A stretch of 40,430 bases of DNA from Kribbia dieselivorans NBRC 106261 (GTDB lineage Bacteria; Actinomycetota; Actinomycetes; Actinomycetales; Dermatophilaceae): the NCBI RefSeq assembly GCF_001552435.1, contig NZ_BCRE01000047.1:1-40430 (forward strand). The letters run 5' to 3'. The position numbers and the translations under genes were made by a program. Below the pieces are notes generated by a model, which was not told the origin of the DNA, ran no database searches, and saw only the letters and a list, made by a program, of their open reading frames with translations. This document shows, piece by piece, positions 1 to 8,917 of the stretch (the first letter of the stretch is position 1; every line of letters begins with the position of its first letter).

Positions 1-30
1 GCGAGGGGGTTCGAGCCGGAGGGGTGCAAG

Positions 31-837
31 ATGGGGCCCATGAGTCTTGAGGACATGACCGGCGCCGCGTTCGCCGGGCCCGATGTGGTCGTCGAAGAGG
101 GCTGGGGCCAGGGGCGCGCCACGTTCGGCGGCGTCGTCGCCGGTCTCCTGGTGGCCCGCATGCGCGGAGAACTGGCCGACCCGACCACGCCCCTGCGCAC
201 GATCTCGGTTGTGTTCGTCGCTCCGGTCGCGCCCGGCCCCGCCCGCATCGAGGTCGACGTGCTGCGCACGGGCAAGTCGGCCACCCTGCTGCGCGGCTCG
301 CTCATCCAGAACGATGTCGTCGCCGCCACGGCCCAGGCGGCGTTCGCGTCGAACCGCACCAGTGCGGTCCGACTCGATGCGGGAGCCCGGACCCCGCACC
401 CCGAAGCACCCGCGGTCGAGTCCGTCATGCGGTTGCCGTACATGCCCGGCGCGACCCCGGACTTCTTCGCCAAGGTGGCGCTGCACCCCACCCAGGGCGG
501 TTTCCCGTATTCCGGGTCGGCCGAGCCCGACTTCTCCGGATGGATGCGCCTGGACGAGACCGTCGCCGAGTTCGAGGTCGAACACCTCGTCGCGCTCATC
601 GACGCCTGGCCTCCGGCGATCACGCCGATGCTCACCGAGCGCGTGCCGGCGAGCACGCTGGCGTGGACGGTCGACCTGCTCGAGACCCCGGCGCCCACGG
701 CCGGCGGCGACCACTGGTTCTACCAGGTGCGCACCGACGGGGCCCACGACGGGTACGGCCACACCCGGGCCCTGGTCTGGGACACCGACGGTCGGTTGGT
801 CGCCACGAGCCAGCAGACGGTCACCGTCTTCGGATGA
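31..837 (+). CDS. Acyl-CoA thioesterase-like double-hotdog protein
   Basis: 268 residues. The N-terminal part (W25, then GRATFGGVVAGLLVARM) matches the start of double-hotdog thioesterase-like proteins (4HBT_3/TesB-like). A second hotdog half lies at about 150-268 and ends in the usual 'DTDGRLVATSQQTVTVFG' type strand. Such proteins hydrolyse acyl-CoA thioesters in the cytoplasm; the substrate cannot be read from the sequence. The start at 31 is preceded by GGAGGGG (18-24) at good spacing; an in-frame ATG at 40 is an alternative. Its TGA overlaps the next start (ATGA at 834-837), so it is probably translationally coupled to lysX. A metabolic link to lysX is not obvious. Confidence 0.8.
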   Translation: MGPMSLEDMTGAAFAGPDVVVEEGWGQGRATFGGVVAGLLVARMRGELADPTTPLRTISVVFVAPVAPGPARIEVDVLRTGKSATLLRGSLIQNDVVAATAQAAFASNRTSAVRLDAGARTPHPEAPAVESVMRLPYMPGATPDFFAKVALHPTQGGFPYSGSAEPDFSGWMRLDETVAEFEVEHLVALIDAWPPAITPMLTERVPASTLAWTVDLLETPAPTAGGDHWFYQVRTDGAHDGYGHTRALVWDTDGRLVATSQQTVTVFG

Positions 838-3800
838 CCGCCTCGCGGCCGAGGACCGCTCGCGCCCTGTCGACGATCTACGCGGTGGCCACGGCCGTCG
901 CGCTGATCCTGACCCTGCTGTCGTCCGGGTTGCACGGCACGACGTGGGCCGAGCGCGCCTTCGGGTTGCTCAACGTGCCGGTCGCGCAGTCGCTGCTCTC
1001 CGTGGTCGTGCTCGCGCTGACCTCGCGCGCGCTGATCGCCCGGAAGCGGGTCGGGTTGGTGCTCGTGGCCGCCTTCCAGGTGATCGGCATCGTGCTCGGG
1101 CTGGCGGCGCTGTTGCCACGCGGCAGCACCGGGTGGTTCGAGGTGTGGCAGTCGCGCACCGGGTTCGGGCGCGCGCTGGATGTGGCCGCTGTCGTCACGG
1201 GTCTGTTCGCGCTGTGGATGCTGTGGCGCGTGCGTGGGGAGTTCCGCGGCCGGCTGCGGATCCGGCGAGCCGGTCCGGCGTTGATGATCCTCGTCGTCGG
1301 GTCGTTGGCCACCGTGGCCGTGACGATGGCGCTGATGGAGATCGCCCGGACCGAGGGACCGACCGTCGAGGACGTCGCCCGGGCCGTGCTGGCAGCGCTC
1401 GGCGGGGAGACGATGTCCGAGCACCTCGGCATCCCGGGGTGGTTGATCCACGTCACCGCGGCGATGGCCGCTCTGACGATCCTGGCGGCCGCCATCGTGC
1501 TGCTCGGACCCACTCGCCCGACCCGCACGTGGACCCAGGACCGCGAGATCGCCATCCGCGCGCTGCTGCAGCGGTACGGCGCGGCCGATTCGCTCGGCTA
1601 CCTCGCGACCCGGCGTGACAAGAACGCCGTCTTTGCGCCCGACGGTCGTGCGGCCGTGACGTACCGCGTCGTTGCCGGAGTCTCGATCGCCTCGGCCGAC
1701 CCGATCGGCGAGCCCACCTCGTGGGACGCCGCGGTGCGCGCCTGGCTGACCGACGCGCGTGTCCACGGTTGGGTGCCCGCCGTCATCTCGGCGAGCGAGG
1801 CGGGGGCGCAGGCCTACGCCGCGGCGGGGCTGCGGGTGGGGCGCATGGGCGACGAGGCGGTCCTGACGCCCTCCACCTGGGACCTGGGCAAGGCCTCGAT
1901 GCAACCGGTCGTGCGCGCGATCCGGCACGCACGGCGCTCCGGTCTGGTCGTGTCGTTCGCCCGTCAGGAGGAACTGTCGCCAGACGAGCTGACCGAGGTG
2001 ACGCGCAGCGCCGACGCGTGGCGCGGGACCGAACCCGACCGCGGGTTCTCGATGGCGCTCAACCGCGCCGGTGACGCCGCCGACGGGCGCATCCTGCACG
2101 TGCTCACCCGTGACACCCACGGCACCCTCATGGGGCTGCTCTCGTTCGTGCCGTGGGGCCACAGCGCAGTCTCGCTCGACGTCATGCGCCGCAACCCCGA
2201 CGCGCCCAACGGGGTCACCGAGTTGATGATCGGCGATCTGATGACCCACGCCCGCACCCTGGGGGTCCAACGCGTCTCGCTGAACTTCTGCATGTTCCGC
2301 GACACGTTCGAGGCCGCCGGGCAGGTCGGGGCCGGGTCATTCGTCAATGGCCTCGCGGTCGTGCTCGGGCAACTCGACCGCTTCTGGCAACTGGAGCGGC
2401 TCTACGAGTTCAACCGGCGCTTCGACCCCGCGTGGGTCACGCGGTTCTATGCGTACGACGATCCGGCGTCATTGCCGCAGGCAGCGTGGGCCGCCGGGGT
2501 GGCCGAGGGGTTTCTGCCGAGCCTGACCGCGCCGGTGAGCAGCGGTGAACTCGACGCGCCCCACGTGGCCCAGGCGCGGGCGCTCGATGACCTGCCGGCG
2601 CTCGACTCCGTCGTGACACGCGCGGCGACGCAGCAGGAGCGGGAGCGTCGTCGCCGGTGGCAGGCGATGGGGCAGGCCGGGCTCGACCCGAATCCGGTCG
2701 GTGGGGGCGAGCCGGCCGACACGCTCGCCGACCTGGCGCGGGTGTGGGCGGCGGGGCGGAGCGTCGAGGTGGTCGCCCGGGTGCGATGGATCCGCGATCA
2801 CGGCGGCGTCGTCTTCGTCACGCTGACCGACGCCGGGGTCGAGGTGCAGGCGCTGCTTGAGTCCGGCAGTGGCGCGCAGCCGCTCGACCGGGTCCGCCGG
2901 TTCGTCGACTCCGGTGACCTCGTGCGCGTGGCGGGGGTCTTGGGGGAGTCTCGCAACGGGACTCCGAGCATCATCGTCACCGGGTGGCGGATGGAGGCCA
3001 AGGCGCTGCGGCCCGTGCCGTTCACCGGGCTCGAATCGGCGCAGGCGCGGCTGCGGGATCGTTCGGCCGACCTGCTGGTGCACCCCGATCAGGCCGCGCT
3101 GCTGCGGCAACGGTCGGCCGTGGTGGCGGCGGTGCGACAGGTGCTGCTCGAGGACGGGTATCTCGAGGTCGACACTCCCGTGCTGCAGGCGGTGCACGGT
3201 GGGGCGACCGCGCGCCCGTTCCAGACGTGGAGCAACGCGTACGGGTTGGAGTTGTCGCTGCGCATCGCGCCGGAGTTGTACCTCAAGCGTCTGCTCGTCG
3301 GGGGGCTCGGGCCTGTGTTCGAGATGGGCCGCAACTTCCGCAACGAGGGGGCCGACGCCACCCACAACCCGGAATTCACCGCGCTGGAGGCCTACCACCC
3401 CAACGCGGATTACATGGCCATGGCCGCGGTGACCGAACGACTCGTCAAGGCGGCCGCGCAGGCCGTGCACGGCGCTCCGGTACTGCCGTTGCCGACCGCC
3501 GCGCAGGCCCGGGTCGGGCTCGTGGGCGTGGAGTTGCGTGATGTCAGCGCGCCGTGGCCGGTCGTGCGGGTGCTCGACGCCGTCGGCGAGGCGCTCGGCG
3601 CTGCGGTGACGATCGACATGGCACCGGCGGAGTTGCGTGGTCTCGCCGCCGCGAGTGGAGTCCGGTTGCACCCGCGCTGGGGGACCGGCGAGATGATCGA
3701 GGAGTTGTACTCCGAACTCGTCGAACCGGCGACGACCTATCCGACGTTCTTTGTGGACTTTCCACAAGCGACGTCTCCGTTGACGCGCCCGCATCGGTCG

Positions 3801-4133
3801 GTTCCGGGGCTGGTCGAGCGTTGGGACCTTGTCGCGGCGGGGATGGAGGTGGCCACGGCGTACAGCGAACTCACCGACCCGGTCGACCAGCGGGCGCGCC
3901 TCATGGAGCAATCCCACAAGGCGGCCGCCGGCGACCCGGAGGCGATGGAGGTCGATGAGGACTTCCTGCGCGCGCTCGAACTGGGCATGCCGCCCAGCGG
4001 TGGCCTGGGGATGGGCATCGACCGGCTCGTCATGCTGGTGACGAACACGCCGATCCGGTCGGTGCTGGCGTTCCCGTTCGTGCGCCCCACGGGTCAGGAG
4101 ACCTCGGTCAGCGACCCATTCGAGACGTCGTAG
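834..4133 (+). CDS. lysX: Bifunctional lysylphosphatidylglycerol synthetase / lysyl-tRNA synthetase LysX
   Basis: 1099 residues from the ATG that overlaps the upstream stop; the open frame extends further upstream, but only inside the thioesterase gene. The N-terminus has several membrane segments (about residues 10-250). A DUF2156/MprF-like lysyl-transferase domain follows, from near residue 260 (AVFAPDGRAAVTYR) through GVTELMIGDLMTHAR at about 460. An OB-fold lies at about 644-680 (VEVVARVRWIRDHGG). The class II lysyl-tRNA synthetase core carries motif 2 (FEMGRNFRNEG, about 830) and motif 3 (GGLGMGIDRLV, about 1057). In mycobacteria LysX charges tRNA-Lys and transfers lysine to phosphatidylglycerol in the membrane, lowering surface negative charge and sensitivity to cationic peptides. 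Domain order and size match that family. A housekeeping lysS is expected elsewhere. The 3' end overlaps the convergent carbonic anhydrase gene by 40 bp. Confidence 0.95.
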   Translation: MTASRPRTARALSTIYAVATAVALILTLLSSGLHGTTWAERAFGLLNVPVAQSLLSVVVLALTSRALIARKRVGLVLVAAFQVIGIVLGLAALLPRGSTGWFEVWQSRTGFGRALDVAAVVTGLFALWMLWRVRGEFRGRLRIRRAGPALMILVVGSLATVAVTMALMEIARTEGPTVEDVARAVLAALGGETMSEHLGIPGWLIHVTAAMAALTILAAAIVLLGPTRPTRTWTQDREIAIRALLQRYGAADSLGYLATRRDKNAVFAPDGRAAVTYRVVAGVSIASADPIGEPTSWDAAVRAWLTDARVHGWVPAVISASEAGAQAYAAAGLRVGRMGDEAVLTPSTWDLGKASMQPVVRAIRHARRSGLVVSFARQEELSPDELTEVTRSADAWRGTEPDRGFSMALNRAGDAADGRILHVLTRDTHGTLMGLLSFVPWGHSAVSLDVMRRNPDAPNGVTELMIGDLMTHARTLGVQRVSLNFCMFRDTFEAAGQVGAGSFVNGLAVVLGQLDRFWQLERLYEFNRRFDPAWVTRFYAYDDPASLPQAAWAAGVAEGFLPSLTAPVSSGELDAPHVAQARALDDLPALDSVVTRAATQQERERRRRWQAMGQAGLDPNPVGGGEPADTLADLARVWAAGRSVEVVARVRWIRDHGGVVFVTLTDAGVEVQALLESGSGAQPLDRVRRFVDSGDLVRVAGVLGESRNGTPSIIVTGWRMEAKALRPVPFTGLESAQARLRDRSADLLVHPDQAALLRQRSAVVAAVRQVLLEDGYLEVDTPVLQAVHGGATARPFQTWSNAYGLELSLRIAPELYLKRLLVGGLGPVFEMGRNFRNEGADATHNPEFTALEAYHPNADYMAMAAVTERLVKAAAQAVHGAPVLPLPTAAQARVGLVGVELRDVSAPWPVVRVLDAVGEALGAAVTIDMAPAELRGLAAASGVRLHPRWGTGEMIEELYSELVEPATTYPTFFVDFPQATSPLTRPHRSVPGLVERWDLVAAGMEVATAYSELTDPVDQRARLMEQSHKAAAGDPEAMEVDEDFLRALELGMPPSGGLGMGIDRLVMLVTNTPIRSVLAFPFVRPTGQETSVSDPFETS

Positions 4134-4585
4134 ACGAACCCGCGCACGACGTCCTTGTGCGGGACGAAGGGGTTGGCGGCGATGCGGGCCAGGGACTGGC
4201 GCACGTCGGCGGCCGGGTCACGGAACGACTCGGGAGCCCACGGCGGGCGGATGCCGGTGTCGGACTCGATCTGCGCCTTGAACTCGTCGTCGGTGAACGT
4301 GAGCATGCCGCAGTCGGTGTGGTGGATGAGCATGATCTCGCGGGTGCCGAGCAGGCGCTGGCTGATCGCCAGGGAGCGGATCTCGTCCTCGGTGATGACA
4401 CCGCCGGCGTTGCGGATGACGTGCGCCTCACCCTCGGACAGGCCGAGCAGGCCGTAGGGGTTCAGGCGCGCATCCATGCAGGCGACGATGGCGACGTGCC
4501 GGCCGGGAGGCATGGGCAGGTCGCCCTTGTCGAAGGAGGCGGCGTACGCGCGGGCGCTGTCGAGCAGTTCGTCGATGACGGTCAT
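4094..4585 (-). CDS. Beta-class carbonic anhydrase
   Basis: 163 residues, the same length as mycobacterial Rv1284-type enzymes, with closely similar wording throughout (HVIRNAGG, RSLAISQRLLGTREI, HHTDCGMLTF). Predicted zinc ligands are C36 (in CMDAR), H89 and C92; the D38/R40 dyad is present. It interconverts CO2 and bicarbonate in the cytoplasm, supplying bicarbonate to carboxylases and buffering pH. The start at 4585 (ATG) has AAAGGCACCCGAC-type sequence upstream, giving a modest ribosome site. Its last 40 bp lie antisense to the end of lysX. A strong palindrome separates it from the acyl-CoA ligase gene upstream, so it probably has its own promoter in 4586-4636, although no clear box is seen there. 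Confidence 0.93.
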   Translation of the reverse strand: MTVIDELLDSARAYAASFDKGDLPMPPGRHVAIVACMDARLNPYGLLGLSEGEAHVIRNAGGVITEDEIRSLAISQRLLGTREIMLIHHTDCGMLTFTDDEFKAQIESDTGIRPPWAPESFRDPAADVRQSLARIAANPFVPHKDVVRGFVYDVSNGSLTEVS

Positions 4586-4636
4586 GTCGGGTGCCTTTCG
4601 TCGTGCTGGGGAGGGAGTCTCACGCTACTCCCACCC

Positions 4637-4697
4637 GCCGAGTGATGGTTTCGGGCCGCCCCACGCGTCGGGAAGCGGCCCGAAACCATCACTCGGC
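4637..4697 (-). terminator. Perfect 23-bp inverted repeat after the acyl-CoA ligase gene
   Basis: Arms at 4637-4659 and 4675-4697 are exact reverse complements around a 15-nt loop. Outer bases extend the pairing (CCCACC/GGTGGG, with a 2-nt bulge on one side). It starts about 11 bp past the ligase stop and lies upstream of the carbonic anhydrase gene. There is no T-tract, so this is either an actinobacterial hairpin terminator without U-tail or a REP-like dispersed palindrome. The arm sequence has lower GC than its surroundings. Confidence 0.65.
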
Positions 4698-4708
4698 GAG
4701 GGTGGGCA

Positions 4709-6412
4709 TCACTCGAGGCGCTGGCGCAGCTCGGCCTTGAGGATCTTGCCCGCCGCGTTGCTCGGCAGCGCCTCGACGACGTGCACCTGCCGCACCTTCT
4801 GATAGGGCAACACGCGGGCGGCGACGTGCGCCATGAGGCCGTCAGGGTCGATCGTGGCACCGGGCACCCCCACGACGAAAGCGACCGGCTCCTGCCCGAC
4901 GGCACCGGCGGGGCGACCGACCACCGCCGCGGCGTCGACGTCCGCGTGCTCCAGCAGCACGGCCTCGAGTTCCCGGGGGTACACGTTGTAGCCCTTGTAG
5001 ATGAGCATGTCCTTCGAGCGGTCGGAGATGTGAACGAAGCCCTCGTCGTCGACGTACCCGATGTCGCCCGTGTTGACCCAGCCGTCGACGTACTGCTCCG
5101 CGGTCTCCGCCGGTCGGTTGAGGTATCCATCCGTCACCTGGGGGCCGCGCACCCAGAGTTCGCCGCGCTCACCCGGCGCCACGGCGATCCCCCCGACGCG
5201 TGCCTCCACCTCCGTGTCGCACACCGGCAGCCCGGCGCTACCAGGTTGATTCCGCCCGCCGCGCACGACGACACCCGCACTCACCAGGCACGTGCATTCG
5301 GTGAGCCCGCAACTCTCCACCGTCACGGCACGTGGAAACAGTTTCGCCAGCGCGGCGAGCGTGGGTGCGTCGGTCGGGGCCGCGCCCGTCGCCACCACCC
5401 GCAGCGATCCGAAGTCGTGGTCGCGCCCGGCGGCCGCCGCGACGAGGCCGTGCCACATCGTGGGGCTGCCCGTGACGTAGGTGGTCTGGTGTCGATCCAT
5501 GAGGTCGAGCATGAGCGGAGCGTCGAAGCGCCCGAGGAGCACGTGCGTTGCGCCGCACAGGTGCAGCCACGTCATGTTGACGAGCGCATGCGTGTGGAAC
5601 AGCGGTGAGACCACGACCGTCGAACACGCGCCCGGGGCCACCGGCGGGTCGTCGACACCCGGCAGTGGGGTGAGCGCCACCTGCCCGCCTCGGCCACCGA
5701 GCGTGTGCCCTGACCGCCACGCCACCATCTGGGCGACGTTCGCGACGATGTTGCGATGCAACATCCGCACGGCCTTCGGCACTCCTGTGGTGCCGCCGGT
5801 GAAGGCCAGGTGGGCAATGTCGCCGTCGGTGGTGGGTACCTGCGGGCGGGTGACGGGTTGACCCTCGATGAGGTCGTCGATCGAGATCACGCCGTCCGGT
5901 AGGTCGGCCCTCCCGGGTGCCGCCGTGGTTGCGGGGACCACAGCGAGGGTGCCGATCGAGGTGCCCACGGCCGTCTCCGCCAGCGCGTGGGCGTGCGCCG
6001 GGTGGGAGATCGCAGCGGTGGCACCGGTCAGGGCGATCTGATGACGCAGGACGGCCTCGGGCTGGAGCGGGTTGGTCGGCACCACGATCGCGCCGGCCAG
6101 GTGGATCCCGAAGTATGTGGGCAGGAACCACATCGAGTTGGGCTGGTGGAGGAGCACGGCATCGCCCGGCTGCACGCCCTGTCCACGCAGCCCGTGGGCG
6201 ATCCGGCAGGCCAAGGCGTGGAGCTGCGCAAAGGTGAGCGACTGCGCTCCGTCAACCACGGCGAGCCGATCGCCATACCGGGCCGAGGCCCAGGTGTGCA
6301 GGTCAGCGACCGTGTGGTCGGGGTATTCGAGGTGGCGCGGGACCCCCGTGGGCCAGTACCCCGTGGTGTGCTCGGGGCCGTGTGCAAGGTCATCGCTGAT
6401 CATGGTGGGCAT
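4709..6412 (-). CDS. AMP-forming acyl-CoA synthetase (FadD-like)
   Basis: 567 residues, usual for the ANL superfamily. Visible motifs are the phosphate loop AFTGGTTGVPKA (lysine at 213), VESCGLTECT, WVNTGDIGYVDDEGF, the hinge-region SDRSKDMLIYKGYNVYPREL, and the C-terminal catalytic lysine K556 in SNAAGKILK. It activates a carboxylic acid to its acyl-AMP and then acyl-CoA. The hinge and C-terminus resemble medium/long-chain fatty-acid and aromatic-acid ligases; the true substrate is unknown. The start at 6412 is preceded by GGAGAGA; an in-frame ATG at 6403 is possible. Only 20 bp separate it from the MFS transporter gene upstream, so the two form an operon: import, then CoA activation. Confidence 0.88.
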   Translation of the reverse strand: MPTMISDDLAHGPEHTTGYWPTGVPRHLEYPDHTVADLHTWASARYGDRLAVVDGAQSLTFAQLHALACRIAHGLRGQGVQPGDAVLLHQPNSMWFLPTYFGIHLAGAIVVPTNPLQPEAVLRHQIALTGATAAISHPAHAHALAETAVGTSIGTLAVVPATTAAPGRADLPDGVISIDDLIEGQPVTRPQVPTTDGDIAHLAFTGGTTGVPKAVRMLHRNIVANVAQMVAWRSGHTLGGRGGQVALTPLPGVDDPPVAPGACSTVVVSPLFHTHALVNMTWLHLCGATHVLLGRFDAPLMLDLMDRHQTTYVTGSPTMWHGLVAAAAGRDHDFGSLRVVATGAAPTDAPTLAALAKLFPRAVTVESCGLTECTCLVSAGVVVRGGRNQPGSAGLPVCDTEVEARVGGIAVAPGERGELWVRGPQVTDGYLNRPAETAEQYVDGWVNTGDIGYVDDEGFVHISDRSKDMLIYKGYNVYPRELEAVLLEHADVDAAAVVGRPAGAVGQEPVAFVVGVPGATIDPDGLMAHVAARVLPYQKVRQVHVVEALPSNAAGKILKAELRQRLE

Positions 6413-6432
6413 CGCTCTCTCCGGAATCGAGG

Positions 6433-7749
6433 TCAGTGCGTGGCGCCGAGCAGGCGGGTGCGGTCACGGTCGGGGTCGATCAGCGCCATGGCGGCCACGG
6501 CGCCGAGCACGGCCAGCACCCCGAACAGCTGGAAGGACCGCCCGTACCCCTCCGCGGCACTGGCGGAGGCGGCGACGATCAGGCCCGTCACGTAGGGCGA
6601 CACGAGACCTCCGATCGACTGAATCGCCAGGAAGATCCCCAGCGTGCCGGCGAGTTGACGCGGCCCGACGATCTGGGAGAGCCCGGCGTTGATGAGCGGG
6701 AAGATACTGGCCCCGAACCCATAGCCGATCGTGATGACGGCGACCGCGATGACCGGGGTCGAGATGTAGGGCAACAAAGCCATGGCGAGGCCACACACCA
6801 GCAGCAAGACGCCCGGCACGACGCCCCGGACCAATCGCGCAGACGTGCCGCGCCCGATCAGCCGGTCAGCCACCGGGGTGAGCAGCGCCATCACGACCAG
6901 CGCCGCGATGCTGGGGAAACCGAAGATGACCCCGGCCCGCACCCGGCTGTAGCCCAGCCCGAGTTCCAGGTACGACGGCAGCCACGTGAGGATGACCGAC
7001 ACCAGCGCGTACATGGGCATGACGGCCAGGGACGCCGCGACGAACGTCTTCGACGTGAGCACCTTGACCCACGGCACCTGGGGCTGGTCGACCTCGCTGC
7101 CGACGCTGGTTGCGGTCGACTTGTCGGACCCGTACGGGCCCACCCGCCAGGTGGGCAGCCACACGAGGGTCCACAGCAGACCCACCGCGGCGAGCAGAAC
7201 GAAGGCCGACTGCCAGCCGTGACGAACCATCAGCAGCGCCAGCAACGGGGCGATCGCGAACTTGGAGACCGAGGCGCAGGCGGTGATGCAGGCGGAGGGG
7301 ACGGCTCGCTTGGCCGGCGGGTGCCACGAATAGACGGCGGTGTGGACCAACGCGCTCGAGGGCCCCTCGAGGAAGCCGAGCAGCATCCGCGAGAGCAGGA
7401 GCACGGTGAAGGTGCCGGAGATCACGAGCGGGAACATGGCCACCGCCCATCCGATGGCGAGGAGGGCCAGGGACCAGCGCAACGCGAACCAACGGTTGAG
7501 CAGCCCGGCCAGGAATCCGCCGATGGTGAAGGCGAGGAAGAAGGCGCTCCCCACCAACCCGATCTGCGAGGCGCTCAAGCCCAGATCCTCGGCCAGCGGT
7601 TGCGCGGCCAATCCGAAGACCGCCTTGTCGGCCCAGTTGATGACGTAGAGGCCGACCAGAAGTCCGGTGAAACCCCACGCGGTGACCCGCGAGGAGTCCC
7701 GTGGGGCGTGCGGTGTGACGTCGGGCGGCGCGGTGGTGGTGAGAGCCAT
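6433..7749 (-). CDS. MFS transporter, anion:cation symporter (ACS)-like
   Basis: 438 residues with about 12 hydrophobic segments. The N-terminus (VINWADKAVFGLAAQPLAED, then a G-rich loop GGFLAGLLNRW) and LLLSRMLLGFLEGPSSAL are typical of major facilitator proteins, closest by eye to the ACS family that carries organic anions such as sugar acids and carboxylates. The start at 7749 is chosen because AAGGAGG sits immediately upstream at ideal distance; the frame stays open further upstream but that stretch is not protein-like. It precedes the acyl-CoA ligase gene by 20 bp. A likely role is uptake of the acid that the ligase activates. Confidence 0.85.
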   Translation of the reverse strand: MALTTTAPPDVTPHAPRDSSRVTAWGFTGLLVGLYVINWADKAVFGLAAQPLAEDLGLSASQIGLVGSAFFLAFTIGGFLAGLLNRWFALRWSLALLAIGWAVAMFPLVISGTFTVLLLSRMLLGFLEGPSSALVHTAVYSWHPPAKRAVPSACITACASVSKFAIAPLLALLMVRHGWQSAFVLLAAVGLLWTLVWLPTWRVGPYGSDKSTATSVGSEVDQPQVPWVKVLTSKTFVAASLAVMPMYALVSVILTWLPSYLELGLGYSRVRAGVIFGFPSIAALVVMALLTPVADRLIGRGTSARLVRGVVPGVLLLVCGLAMALLPYISTPVIAVAVITIGYGFGASIFPLINAGLSQIVGPRQLAGTLGIFLAIQSIGGLVSPYVTGLIVAASASAAEGYGRSFQLFGVLAVLGAVAAMALIDPDRDRTRLLGATH

Positions 7750-7807
7750 GTTTGCCTCCTTGCAAACTCGGTGCCTGGCTCGGCGGGCACGGCGCCCGGC
7801 GGTGGCA

Positions 7808-7827
7808 GATCCACTCTGGGGTGGATC
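7808..7827. promoter_or_regulatory. Possible operator upstream of the MFS-ligase operon
   Basis: GATCCAC-TCTGGG-GTGGATC is a perfect 7-bp inverted repeat with a 6-nt spacer, about 60 bp upstream of the MFS start and inside the 115-bp gap after the thioesterase gene. The position fits a regulator site for MFS-ligase transcription; it could equally be a small hairpin. Confidence 0.35.
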
Positions 7828-7864
7828 GGCGGGGTAGGACAAAGACCCGTCGGCGCACGCGCCG

Positions 7865-8776
7865 TTAGGCAGAGGGCATGGCCCCCAGCCGCACCAGTGC
7901 GAGCTGAGATGCCGAGGCCACGTGCCGACCGTCACCATCGAAGAGCTCGCCGGTCCCGTGTGCACGTCCGTGGGCGACCGTGGCGACACGGCAGTCGTAC
8001 TGGTGCCACGCGTCGAGGTGCACGTCCGCGTGGAAGGTCAGGGCATGGGTGAGGCTGAGAATGCGCGAGCCGGGCGCATGCCGGATCGCCTTCGCCGTCG
8101 TAAACGCCGGCTCGATCAGACACATGTCGCTGACGTAGGCGACGACGGCGGCCCGAAGCACGCGGTCGTCGGGAAGTGGCCCCTTCGTGCGCAGGTGTGC
8201 GGTGACGCGGTCCGTCCGGGGACCGAGCTCCGTGTAGGGCGGGGTCACCGCGTGCCGCACCCGCACCGGCCTGGACATGCGCCACCACAACGGCACGCGA
8301 ATATCCCCCGGGAAGCGATCCTCGAGGTCGAGCAGGTCCTCGGGCGGCGGGCTGGGCCAATGCTGCGCGCTGGACGACGAGGGCAGGTCGTCGCGCACTT
8401 CTCCCCACAGGGTCATGGCGGAGAAGAGTTCACGTCCGTCGTCGTCGAGAAGCCGGGCTCGGCGGGTCGAGAGTGAGGTGGCGTCGGAGACGTGAGTCAC
8501 CTCCCACCGCAGTGGCCGTTCGGGCGGCACGGCCCGCACGAAGTCGGCCTGCAGGCTCAGCGCCTGCTGTCCGACGGGGACCGTCCGTCCGCCGGCCACG
8601 ATCGCCTGGGCGAGCAGCAGCCCCCCGAACATGCGGTCGGACGGGTGCGGTTGCGGTCGACCCTCCCACCGACTCGTGGGCGCTGCTGGGTCGCCCACAC
8701 AGGCCAGGTCCAGACAGTCCAGGAGCTCGGGCATGGTCATCTCGGGGGTGTGCGTGCGTAGGTCCACCACGCCCAT
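7865..8776 (-). CDS. Acyl-CoA thioesterase II (TesB-like)
   Basis: 303 residues, near the usual TesB length. MFGGLLLAQAIVAGGRTVP is the N-terminal hotdog helix. The C-terminal hotdog carries VAYVSDMCLIEPAF, with D217 in the position of the TesB catalytic aspartate, then SLTHALTFHADVHLDAW and GRAHGTGELFDGDGRHVASASQ. These match TesB, which hydrolyses medium/long or branched acyl-CoAs to free acids and CoA in the cytoplasm. The start at 8776 gives a plausible N-terminus; an in-frame ATG lies 12 codons in. It is divergent from the LysR gene at 8918 across 141 bp, the classic arrangement for a LysR regulator and its target. The MFS-ligase pair follows 115 bp downstream. Confidence 0.85.
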   Translation of the reverse strand: MGVVDLRTHTPEMTMPELLDCLDLACVGDPAAPTSRWEGRPQPHPSDRMFGGLLLAQAIVAGGRTVPVGQQALSLQADFVRAVPPERPLRWEVTHVSDATSLSTRRARLLDDDGRELFSAMTLWGEVRDDLPSSSSAQHWPSPPPEDLLDLEDRFPGDIRVPLWWRMSRPVRVRHAVTPPYTELGPRTDRVTAHLRTKGPLPDDRVLRAAVVAYVSDMCLIEPAFTTAKAIRHAPGSRILSLTHALTFHADVHLDAWHQYDCRVATVAHGRAHGTGELFDGDGRHVASASQLALVRLGAMPSA

Positions 8777-8807
8777 GGTGCCGCTGTCGGAGCGCCGTGG
8801 GCAGTCT

Positions 8808-8821
8808 TGGATTGATATCCA
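8808..8821. promoter_or_regulatory. Candidate LysR-type operator in a divergent gap
   Basis: TGGAT-TGAT-ATCCA is a perfect interrupted palindrome in the 141-bp gap between the divergent thioesterase and LysR genes. It contains the T-N11-A pattern usual for LysR boxes and is locally AT-rich. This is the most likely site for the product of the gene at 8918. Confidence 0.45.
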
Positions 8822-8917
8822 TCCACACAGAGCGACTACGGTGATCGGTATTGGCCATGACCGTGAGCGGTGCGCGAGGCTGGGTTCCTTCCCCAGAATC
8901 TGTGACCCGGAGGCCAC

